7,252 bases of DNA from Gammaproteobacteria bacterium (lineage in GTDB: Bacteria > Pseudomonadota > Gammaproteobacteria > DSM-19610), in contig JAUXDG010000137.1 in NCBI GenBank assembly GCA_030618475.1, positions 1-7,252 of the forward strand, written 5' to 3'. The position numbers and the translations under genes are program-made. Below, one piece after another: positions 1 through 6,041 of this stretch (positions are counted from its first letter, which is position 1; every line of letters begins with the position of its first letter). The notes under the pieces are model-generated. The model saw only the letters and a program-made list of their open reading frames with translations. It had not been told where the DNA came from and made no database searches.

Positions 1-3000
1 GCCGATCCTTGGAGATAAGGTTTCCGGTGATTCGCCCCTTCAATCCGAAGCCATCGAACTTGACCTGCTCACCGAGGATGAAACGGATTCTCGAGGAGAC
101 CTGATAATCTTTTACGGTCGCCGTTTCCCCGTCATCTGCGACAATGATCTGGTCCGCTGATACTGAGACCGAGGATTCCGGTAGTTTTCTCGGTCTGATG
201 CTGGCGCTTGGGACTTCGATTTGCCCTTCAATATCGAGATGGTTTTCGCTCATCCTCAGCTTGAGATCCGGCGAAACGCTGATTTTCGCCTCGCGTGTAT
301 CCATGACCTGGAAGTCATTGCCCGTTATCTCGAAACGTGCAGAACGCGGTCTGGAATGCAGATTACTCTCACCCTTGATCGTTATTTGCCCCTCCCCGGA
401 GTGAGCTGCCAGATCCAGGGCAACGTCACCGTCAGGCTGCCCCTGAAGTGTCATTTCGACTTTCTCGAGCGTAATCCCTGGCTCATCGAGTGTCAGGCGG
501 GTATCGGTGGTGCTGATTTTTCCTTCGAGCACCGGCGCCTTAAGGCTGCCACTGATCCGCATACTGCCCTGAAGGGAGCCCCGTGTACCGCTGATATGGG
601 GCGTAAAGCTGTCCAGAAAAGCGATGTCAGGTATCGCGATACTGGCATTGCCGCTGAGCGCGTGGTTGAGAATGTCCTGGTCAGTACCGCTAATGCTCGC
701 ATCCACTGACAGCTTTGCATCATTATCCAGCAGTATGGACCCATCAAGCCGGGTTCTTTGCTCGTCGCCATGCAGGTTGAACTTCACGCTGCTGGCTTCA
801 ATCCGGGCAGCTGGCCGGTCTTCCTGCTGCGGGAAAACCAGCGCCAGGGCGTGAGAGTCCAGCCGCAGGTGCGTCGTCGCCGACTGGCCTTTTTTCTGTT
901 TTATTTCGCCGTCGAGTTCCAGTGTGCCTTGTGCTTGAGCAGCTGCCGGTAGCAAACCGGCAAAGTAGTCCAGCGGCAGCTCACGCAGCTCGATTTCGCC
1001 ATTGCGTGTCTCAGACGAAAAATTTCCGCTCAGGCAGAGTTGTGCGCTACCGCTGTGCCAGCAGGACGGATCCGTAGCAAGCCTGTCCCGGCCAAGCTGG
1101 CCACGGAAAGGTTTATGCAGTGTCCAGGATGCAAAGTCGGCATGGCCGAGCTTTGCCGCTTGCAGGTCGAAGTGCCAGACCTTGTGTTGCCAGTTACCGT
1201 TCGCATCCACTTGCCCATGGACGAGGCTGCTGTCGGCGCTCAGTGTCACGCTATGTTGTGTGGGAATGCCGCCGGCCCTCAGACTCAGGTTGTTTATCGT
1301 GATCCCCTGGATCAGGCCCGCGCCGAGTTTGAGTTCAAGATTCGACTCGGTTGCAGCGGTGATATCGACAGCGGCATCAAGTTTGAACTCGCTCAATCGA
1401 TCATTGCCGTAACGCAGATCGGTACCGCTAAGCGTTGCCCTGCCGATCGGCGCGGTAAATGTGCCGCTAACACGGCCCTCGCCGACCAGACGTCCGGACG
1501 CGGTGGGCAGCAGGGTGTTGAGATCGGGGCTGTCGAGGCGCCAGTCAAGATCCAGGTTCGCGCCGATCATACCACTAAGCTCCAACGAACTCGGCCCGGA
1601 TACAATGGCGAGTTTTTCGATGGTCAGGGTATCTTTTTGAAACCCACCCAGTGTCTCCAGCTGGACCGGAATGTCGCGCAGTCGCCCGTTAACCCGGAGC
1701 CGGGGAAGCTGTGCGACGATTCCAGCAGAAGAAAATTCAGCATGGCTGGTCAGCTGAACATCGATTTCCCCGGGCCAGTCTGCAAAGATAACGCCGGGGT
1801 CCAGCGAGGTTCCGTCAAGGGCGATGCTGGTCGCGAGCCGGGGACGCCAGGCTATCATGGCCGTACCCTGGAGATGACCGCGCAGGGTATCGATGGCCAG
1901 CTCTGAAATCTGCAAGGCGTCTTGATTTCCCTTGCCCTGCAATGACAGGTCCGCGTCGGTATAGCCGGGAGCAGCCAGTGTCATCTGGCTGTCGACCAGG
2001 TAGTCGTCCGGCAAACCCCTTACATGCAACCGTCCTGACGGGCTCTCCAGTTGTGCGGCGCCATCTAATGGCCAGCGCGCCCGGTTCCAGTCAGCGTGAA
2101 GATCAAACCGTATGGCATCGGTTTCAAGTTCGACAGGCCCTGACAGGCGCAGCTCCGTCTGATGAGCAGGACTGCTCAGTTGCAACAGCTCGAGTTCTAT
2201 TTTCGCAGCGGATAATTTCGCCGAGACCTTTGCGTGCACGGTTGGCAGCTGATCACTGTCGAGTTCCAGCGAGCCGGAAAGGCGAAGGGCATCCACCGGC
2301 CCGTCAGCCTGGATGTCTGCTATCAGGCTCATGCCTGGCAGGTCGTTGTTGATTGCCCTGAGTCTCAAACTATCGACCCTGACCCTTGCTGCAAGGGACG
2401 GATTATCCAGTAAGCCAGCGAGTACAAAATTACCGGTGACGGGGTAAGCATCATTGAATGTCTGCTTGATCAGCAGGCGTTTCAGGGTACCGGAAAGCGT
2501 GGTCCGACCCTGTATTTCTGCGTAGTCCGGCGGGCTGAGACGCCAGTCGAGTACACCCTCGAGCGGGTAATCGCCAGCCGTTTTGAGCCTGGCGCCAGCC
2601 TGTATCTGCAAGTCTGTGGATTGAACCGATAGCAGGCGAATTCGCAAGGTTTCATCGGTGTACGACAGGCTGGCGTCGCCCTGCTCGATCACCAATGCCG
2701 GGGATCCGCTTGTTGTATCAATTGTAAAGTTCCGCACCCTGAGCTGCTCAAGCTTGGCCGCAATTGGCAGCGCGATACGTTCCGGCATGGCCATCGGCTC
2801 CGCTGTCACCGGTGGCGCTTTTTCGCTCGGGGTGTAGCGGACGTCACGCAGTACCAGGCGATCCAGCTGAAGCACACCGGACAACAGTCGGTACGGTGTC
2901 CATTCCAGCTCGGCATAATCCAGGACCAGGCTGAAGTCATGGTTGCGAAACTTCAGGCCCGTCACCGCCAGTGGCCCTGTCAGACGGCCTTCCACGCTCT

Positions 3001-3139
3001 CGATCGAGAGACCCGCGGGGATCAGGGGTTCCAGATTCTGCCATAACAGTTTCAGTCCCTGCCGGGTTGTCGACACATAAACCAGCGTCATGGCGAGGCA
3101 GAAAATCGCAATGATCAGAATGCGGAACAGAATTCTCAT
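1..3139 (-). CDS. tamB: TamB, translocation and assembly module inner-membrane component (3' end outside window)
   Basis: An open frame runs from the ATG at 3139-3137 to the left edge, 1046 codons with no stop, so the C-terminus lies outside. E. coli TamB is about 1260 residues, so roughly 200 are probably missing. Residues 1-23 form a basic-then-hydrophobic signal anchor (MRILFRILIIAIF...). The rest is long, low in charge and rich in repeating beta-strand patterns of the type LxLxGxL, as expected for the periplasmic beta-taco that shields lipid or protein between membranes. A cysteine pair, C693 and C702 (CWHSGSAQLC), sits mid-protein. The last visible segment reads FDGFGLKGRITGNL, which I recognise as the conserved DUF490/TamB C-terminal signature. 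TamB works with the outer-membrane barrel TamA, encoded immediately upstream; known roles are anterograde phospholipid transport and assembly of some outer-membrane proteins. Start choice rests on the coupled overlap with tamA and on the well-formed anchor. Confidence 0.93.
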   Translation of the reverse strand, partial: MRILFRILIIAIFCLAMTLVYVSTTRQGLKLLWQNLEPLIPAGLSIESVEGRLTGPLAVTGLKFRNHDFSLVLDYAELEWTPYRLLSGVLQLDRLVLRDVRYTPSEKAPPVTAEPMAMPERIALPIAAKLEQLRVRNFTIDTTSGSPALVIEQGDASLSYTDETLRIRLLSVQSTDLQIQAGARLKTAGDYPLEGVLDWRLSPPDYAEIQGRTTLSGTLKRLLIKQTFNDAYPVTGNFVLAGLLDNPSLAARVRVDSLRLRAINNDLPGMSLIADIQADGPVDALRLSGSLELDSDQLPTVHAKVSAKLSAAKIELELLQLSSPAHQTELRLSGPVELETDAIRFDLHADWNRARWPLDGAAQLESPSGRLHVRGLPDDYLVDSQMTLAAPGYTDADLSLQGKGNQDALQISELAIDTLRGHLQGTAMIAWRPRLATSIALDGTSLDPGVIFADWPGEIDVQLTSHAEFSSAGIVAQLPRLRVNGRLRDIPVQLETLGGFQKDTLTIEKLAIVSGPSSLELSGMIGANLDLDWRLDSPDLNTLLPTASGRLVGEGRVSGTFTAPIGRATLSGTDLRYGNDRLSEFKLDAAVDITAATESNLELKLGAGLIQGITINNLSLRAGGIPTQHSVTLSADSSLVHGQVDANGNWQHKVWHFDLQAAKLGHADFASWTLHKPFRGQLGRDRLATDPSCWHSGSAQLCLSGNFSSETRNGEIELRELPLDYFAGLLPAAAQAQGTLELDGEIKQKKGQSATTHLRLDSHALALVFPQQEDRPAARIEASSVKFNLHGDEQRTRLDGSILLDNDAKLSVDASISGTDQDILNHALSGNASIAIPDIAFLDSFTPHISGTRGSLQGSMRISGSLKAPVLEGKISTTDTRLTLDEPGITLEKVEMTLQGQPDGDVALDLAAHSGEGQITIKGESNLHSRPRSARFEITGNDFQVMDTREAKISVSPDLKLRMSENHLDIEGQIEVPSASIRPRKLPESSVSVSADQIIVADDGETATVKDYQVSSRIRFILGEQVKFDGFGLKGRITGNLISKDR

Positions 3140-4929
3140 CACAAATCCGGTCCGATGCTGACGTGGATGCGCAGGTTGTCATCGCTGTTGCTGAAGGGAT
3201 GCGCAAAATCGAGGCGCAGCATGCCTACCGGTGTCCGCCAGCGCAGGCCTGCACCGGCACCGATTTCCAGGTTCGGAGGAAAATCGTCGTCCGCATTACC
3301 CGCGTCGATGAAAATTGCGCCCCCCCATTTTTTCCAGATCAGGTAATCCGCCTCGATACTGCCGGTCAACAGGTATCTGCCGCCGGTGTTTTCGCCGCTT
3401 TCATCAGACGGGCCCAGTGTCTGATACTTGTAGCCGCGCACACTCCGGTCACCACCGGCATAAAAGCGTTCAGTGGTCGGCAGTTCGGAAAAATCCTCGA
3501 CGGCCATGCCGCCGACTTGCAGCCGGAACAGGGCGCGGGCCCGTTCGGCGACTGGATAGACAGCGCGGCCGCTCGCTTCACCGCGGATAAACGTGGTGTC
3601 CGAGACCAGCAGGGCGGCGGCACCACGCATATCCGCAGACCAGCTGTAGCCGCGGCGTGGAAACAGAACGTTGTCGGCCTTGAGGCGCGACAGGGTCACA
3701 CCGGGAATAAAGTAGTTGACGATTTGATCGTCTTCACCGATCGTGAAATCCTCGCGCTCGAACCTGATATACAGCTGGCGCTGAAAGTTTCGCCATTTTT
3801 CGTTTCGACTGACACCCAGCGTGAGGCGTCGCGAATCGCCGTCATCGGCGACGTCTTCCCAGGTAGCGGTGCCGCTGAATACCAGCCGGTCGGAGACCAG
3901 ATTGCCGATAGGTATTTTGTACTGGGCGCCAACGCTTTGCGTTATGCCGGACAGCAGTGAATCCGCCACGATACTGTGTCCACGGCGGTTGATGCGGCGG
4001 CGCTCGGCCACCAGCGTGAGTCGCGGCCCGGTATCGGTGCCGAAACCAAGACCTGTGCCAAAGCGCCACTTTTTCGCGGCATCTGTTTTGATCAGGATCG
4101 GGATATGGAAGTCCTCAGCCGCCTTGCGCTGGATATCGACTTCCACGCGCGAAAACATACCGCTATCGTCGAGCGCAAGCTGGAGTTCCAGTAATTGTTC
4201 CGTATTGAACGGCATACCACGCTCGATTTTCACTAAGACGTCGATGAACGATGGATCCAGAATCTGCTGGTCAACGCGAATGTCACCAAAATAATAACGC
4301 TGGCCGGTATCGAGAATCAGTATTATTTCGGCTCTATGGCGCCGCGGGGTAACGCGAATTTCACTGCGGGCAAAACTGGCGTCCAGGTAACCGGTCGCGA
4401 GCGCAGCCTTGATCAGTGCCGCCTTGGTTTCCTCGTAGTGACTGTGCTGCAATCGCTGGCCGGTAGCCAGCTGTGTAGATTCAAGTGCCTTGCGCAGATC
4501 GGCATTATCCTGTCCGTCACCCTGGATACCCAGTTCAACAGCTTCAACAAGTGTCGGTTTCTGCGGATCGATCTGGTAGCTGGCAATCCAGCGATTGTCT
4601 GCTCTTTCGAGGCTTGACTTTATGATGGGTGAGTAATATCCAAAAGGCTGCAGGGCCTTACGGATCTCGGCTGGTGCTGCACGGTGCAAGCTGCGCACCG
4701 ACGCCTCCGTTAGCTCTGTCTCCTGTTCGCCAACTGAAGGCAGCGGAAGCAGCGTGGTTTGCGTGACAAGTTGCGCGATGCCCAGTTGGGCGGTGACGTT
4801 GTCAAGCAGTTCGTCCTCAATACCGGTAATCTCGACATCAATGTTTTCCGCAGCGTGAGCAAGCGCTGCGCAGGCGATGCAGGCGATTACAAAAAGCGGT
4901 TTCAGGGCCGCGGCCCTTACCAGGCGCAT
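3139..4929 (-). CDS. tamA: TamA, outer-membrane POTRA/beta-barrel (BamA/Omp85 superfamily)
   Basis: This is a 596-residue protein from the ATG at 4929 (E. coli TamA is 577). Residues 1-26 look like a signal peptide ending AHA, with cleavage before AENIDV. Three POTRA domains follow, at about 27-121, 125-208 and 210-281; the first contains the TamA-like PFGYYSP motif. A 16-strand-type barrel (Bac_surface_Ag) spans about 287-596. It carries the Omp85 loop-6 motif VRGY at 497-500 (context GGDRSVRGYKYQ) and a TamA-like end, SIGPDL. It should sit in the outer membrane and pair with TamB through POTRA1. Its TGA stop shares one base with the tamB ATG (TGATG), which indicates translational coupling. 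The start is uncertain: the frame stays open to an ATG at 4956 (605 aa) and a TTG at 4986 (615 aa), and no candidate has a strong Shine-Dalgarno. I chose 4929 because it gives the most normal signal peptide. Confidence 0.95.
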   Translation of the reverse strand: MRLVRAAALKPLFVIACIACAALAHAAENIDVEITGIEDELLDNVTAQLGIAQLVTQTTLLPLPSVGEQETELTEASVRSLHRAAPAEIRKALQPFGYYSPIIKSSLERADNRWIASYQIDPQKPTLVEAVELGIQGDGQDNADLRKALESTQLATGQRLQHSHYEETKAALIKAALATGYLDASFARSEIRVTPRRHRAEIILILDTGQRYYFGDIRVDQQILDPSFIDVLVKIERGMPFNTEQLLELQLALDDSGMFSRVEVDIQRKAAEDFHIPILIKTDAAKKWRFGTGLGFGTDTGPRLTLVAERRRINRRGHSIVADSLLSGITQSVGAQYKIPIGNLVSDRLVFSGTATWEDVADDGDSRRLTLGVSRNEKWRNFQRQLYIRFEREDFTIGEDDQIVNYFIPGVTLSRLKADNVLFPRRGYSWSADMRGAAALLVSDTTFIRGEASGRAVYPVAERARALFRLQVGGMAVEDFSELPTTERFYAGGDRSVRGYKYQTLGPSDESGENTGGRYLLTGSIEADYLIWKKWGGAIFIDAGNADDDFPPNLEIGAGAGLRWRTPVGMLRLDFAHPFSNSDDNLRIHVSIGPDL

Positions 4930-5073
4930 GATGACCGATGTGGCAGGGCGCCTCATGAAGAGCTGGCAAGCCTTGATGTAGAGCAATGCTTCAGGCTCGT
5001 GCGCCCACGTGAAACTGCCGGATACAATATCAGGGGATCTCCGAATAAGTTCTGCATTCTGTCATAATCATGC

Positions 5074-5087
5074 GCATTGACCAATGC
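5074..5087. promoter_or_regulatory. Palindrome GCATTG-AC-CAATGC, possible operator
   Basis: Two perfect 6-bp arms are separated by 2 bases and lie near the middle of the divergent gap. The palindrome overlaps -35-like hexamers on both strands (TTGACC on plus, TTGGTC on minus), a suitable place for a dimeric regulator controlling both genes. A 12-bp match of this kind can also arise by chance, and I recognise no specific regulator consensus. Confidence 0.25.
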
Positions 5088-5150
5088 TGTGTAAATAAGC
5101 CGTATGACACAAGCAGGTTTTTCAGGTCTGGAATTTAATTACTTTTAAGC

Positions 5151-5155
5151 GAGAG
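5151..5155 (+). promoter_or_regulatory. Shine-Dalgarno of the channel gene
   Basis: GAGAG lies 6 bases before the ATG at 5162. This supports that ATG over the in-frame ATG at 5174, which has no purine-rich stretch at a suitable distance. Confidence 0.5.
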
Positions 5156-5161
5156 TCCAGT

Positions 5162-5647
5162 ATGTCGAAACCGATGAGACTGATTAGATTTAGCGAAGAT
5201 GTGTTTACCCACACACCATTTCTGAAGATGGTTCTGCTCTTGATTGTTCTCTGGTTGCTTTTTGCTTCGGGGCTGTATTTCGGGGAGCGCGAAGCGGCGG
5301 GTACGACGATAACCTCATACGGCAGGGCGCTGTACTGGGGGGTGGCAGCGTTTTCTACAGCGGGCATTGCTGATGCTCCGCTGTCTGGGTTTTCGCAGCT
5401 GGTTGGAGGGATCTGGATCGTTGTCGGTTCGGCGCTTTTCTTCGGTACCATCGTGGCTACCATAACGACTTATTTCTCTCGCCCTCTGAAGCGACCCGCC
5501 AGACAGATTATCGATACCATCGAATACAATCTTGAACAACTGGACGAGCTTTCAATCGAGGAACTGGATCTGCTGAAGGAAACAACCGATACACTCATTG
5601 AACACATGGAACAGCTCAAGGATGCTCAGTTTAAGGTGGGAGATTAG
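5162..5647 (+). CDS. Small two-transmembrane ion-channel-like protein with non-canonical selectivity filter
   Basis: The protein has 161 residues and the layout of a two-helix (Ion_trans_2/KcsA-type) pore subunit. A short cytoplasmic N-terminus is followed by TM1 at about 20-40 (FLKMVLLLIVLWLLF), a re-entrant pore helix and filter at about 53-71, TM2 at about 77-102 (ending FFGTIVATITTYF), and a highly charged, acidic C-terminal helix, possibly a coiled coil, at about 112-155. Potassium channels carry TVGYGD at the filter; here the aligned residues are T66-A67-G68-I69-A70-D71. The flanking ALYWGVAAFS and the TM2 pattern are channel-like, so the fold call is reasonable, but potassium selectivity cannot be assumed. 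Assembly as an inner-membrane tetramer is inferred from the family. It has no RCK/TrkA-N domain and is too short to have lost one recently. It is probably monocistronic, divergent from tamA. It could instead be a non-conducting or non-selective relative. Confidence 0.75.
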   Translation: MSKPMRLIRFSEDVFTHTPFLKMVLLLIVLWLLFASGLYFGEREAAGTTITSYGRALYWGVAAFSTAGIADAPLSGFSQLVGGIWIVVGSALFFGTIVATITTYFSRPLKRPARQIIDTIEYNLEQLDELSIEELDLLKETTDTLIEHMEQLKDAQFKVGD

Positions 5648-5679
5648 CCGTGCTATCTGCCATATCTTTAGCTACTAAT

Positions 5680-5801
5680 GAGTACAGAAGTTGGTCGACA
5701 TAAGCTTGAGGGACCGTCGGCCGCATGGACGCGGCCGTCGAGCGTACAGGGATGTATTCAAAGCGTGTCCAGAAAGCTTATGTCGACCAACTTCTGTACT
5801 C
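5680..5801. repeat. 122-bp palindromic element with perfect 28-bp inverted arms
   Basis: The left arm at 5680-5707 (begins GAGTACAGAAGTTGG, ends AAGCTT) is the exact reverse complement of the right arm at 5774-5801. Pairing continues in register beyond the arms: GGAC at 5711-5714 with GTCC at 5767-5770 inside, and ACT at 5674-5676 with AGT at 5805-5807 outside. The 66-base centre holds its own hairpin. It encodes no protein and no target-site duplication is obvious at the edges. The right arm is not followed by a T-run, so it is not an ordinary intrinsic terminator. The form fits a dispersed palindromic repeat or a MITE-like non-autonomous element. The inverted repeat itself is certain; its nature is inference. 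Confidence 0.9.
5718..5737. repeat. GC-rich hairpin nested in the centre of the palindromic element
   Basis: CGGCCGC at 5718-5724 pairs perfectly with GCGGCCG at 5731-5737 around a 6-base loop, ATGGAC. It is followed by GAGCGTACAGGGATGTATTC (5740-5759). From memory, a variable GC stem around a CATGGA-type loop followed by a GTACAGGGATGTATTCA-like tail recurs in intergenic DNA of several gammaproteobacteria; I could not check this. It is likely the conserved core of the repeat. Confidence 0.7.
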
Positions 5802-5822
5802 CTGAGTTAAGTTAGACGACAT

Positions 5823-5831
5823 TGATACAAT
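5823..5831 (+). promoter_or_regulatory. Extended -10-like motif TGATACAAT
   Basis: TG, one base, then TACAAT (five of six to TATAAT) matches an extended -10 promoter. No good -35 lies 16-18 bases upstream, which extended -10 promoters tolerate. Initiation would fall near 5838, about 55 bases before the terminator stem. A chance match is possible in this AT-rich stretch. Confidence 0.3.
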
Positions 5832-5837
5832 ACAGAG

Positions 5838-5917
5838 GGGCTGCAGGGCGGTCTTAAAGTTGGTTATTAGCTGAAAATATAATATATTAAACAATCCCGC
5901 TACTTGGCGGGATTTTT
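5838..5917 (+). ncRNA. Candidate small RNA of about 80 nt
   Basis: The interval runs from the predicted start after the extended -10 motif to the end of an intrinsic terminator. It has no open frame of note, is AT-rich at 5851-5892, and ends in a stable stem with a T-run, the usual form of Hfq-type small RNAs. No known RNA family is recognised. The simpler alternative is that the interval is just the 3' untranslated region of the channel transcript. Confidence 0.2.
5893..5917 (+). terminator. Rho-independent terminator
   Basis: AATCCCGC (5893-5900) pairs perfectly with GCGGGATT (5907-5914) around the 6-base loop TACTTG. The downstream T-run is TTTTT at 5913-5917. The 8-bp stem with four to five G-C pairs followed by Ts is a typical intrinsic terminator. 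It lies 245 bases after the channel stop, so it ends either a long 3' tail of that gene or a separate small transcript. Confidence 0.85.
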
Positions 5918-5972
5918 ATGTAGGCTACAGCTTGGCTGAGTCCATCGCGCCCCTCACCGGCAGGGGAAGACT

Positions 5973-5993
5973 TCTGATTCAATTTGTATCAGA
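5973..5993. promoter_or_regulatory. Palindrome TCTGAT-N9-ATCAGA, possible operator
   Basis: Perfect 6-bp arms at 5973-5978 and 5988-5993 are separated by 9 bases, 48 bases before the cyclodeaminase-family start. The right half overlaps a weak -35-like TTGTAT (5984-5989), which stands 16 bases before TATTTT (6006-6011). This geometry suits a dimeric regulator with a helix-turn-helix in each half, but no family consensus is recognised and chance is not excluded. Confidence 0.25.
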
Positions 5994-6031
5994 CTCTGCA
6001 TTCATTATTTTGACTTCACGACAGCGTCATT

Positions 6032-6037
6032 GAGGGG
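6032..6037 (+). promoter_or_regulatory. Shine-Dalgarno deciding the start at 6042
   Basis: GAGGGG lies 4 bases before ATG 6042. The in-frame TTG at 6030 would start inside this site and has no ribosome-binding site of its own, so the ATG is preferred. Confidence 0.7.
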
Positions 6038-6041
6038 CTGT

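Larger units (their letters stand above)
4930..5161. promoter_or_regulatory. Divergent intergenic region between tamA and the channel gene
   Basis: The two flanking genes are transcribed away from each other, so both promoters should lie here. On the plus strand TTGACC at 5077-5082 matches five of six bases of a sigma-70 -35 box, but no good -10 lies 16-18 bases downstream. TTTAAT at 5134-5139 is a fair -10 without a good -35. On the minus strand, TTGGTC at 5084-5079 followed 17 bases later by CAGAAT is a weak candidate for tamA. None of these is strong enough to call a start site. Confidence 0.4.

Noticed and set aside
1040..1906. Long open frame (288 codons) on the plus strand
   Set aside because: It lies wholly antisense to tamB, which has clear family signatures in its own frame. 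The product shows no recognisable domain and the frame is a by-product of G+C-rich codon use.
3163..3960. Open frame of 265 codons on the plus strand
   Set aside because: It is antisense to the TamA barrel, which is confidently identified; no domain or start signal supports it.
5104..5148. Fourteen-codon open frame ahead of the channel gene, possible leader peptide
   Set aside because: It has no convincing Shine-Dalgarno, no run of regulatory codons and no attenuator-like alternative stems; likely chance.
5680..5801. Large palindrome as the intrinsic terminator of the channel gene
   Set aside because: The right arm is followed by CCTGAG rather than a T-run, and a normal terminator exists at 5893-5917.
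5811..5817. GTTAGAC, matching the GTTRRRY core of integron attC sites, next to the large palindrome
   Set aside because: No complementary RYYYAAC box is found at the left end of the palindrome, arm perfection is unlike attC, and no integrase or cassette is visible.
5878..5883. Perfect TATAAT hexamer
   Set aside because: It lies 10 bases before the terminator stem and lacks a -35 at proper spacing, so a transcript from it would stop at once.
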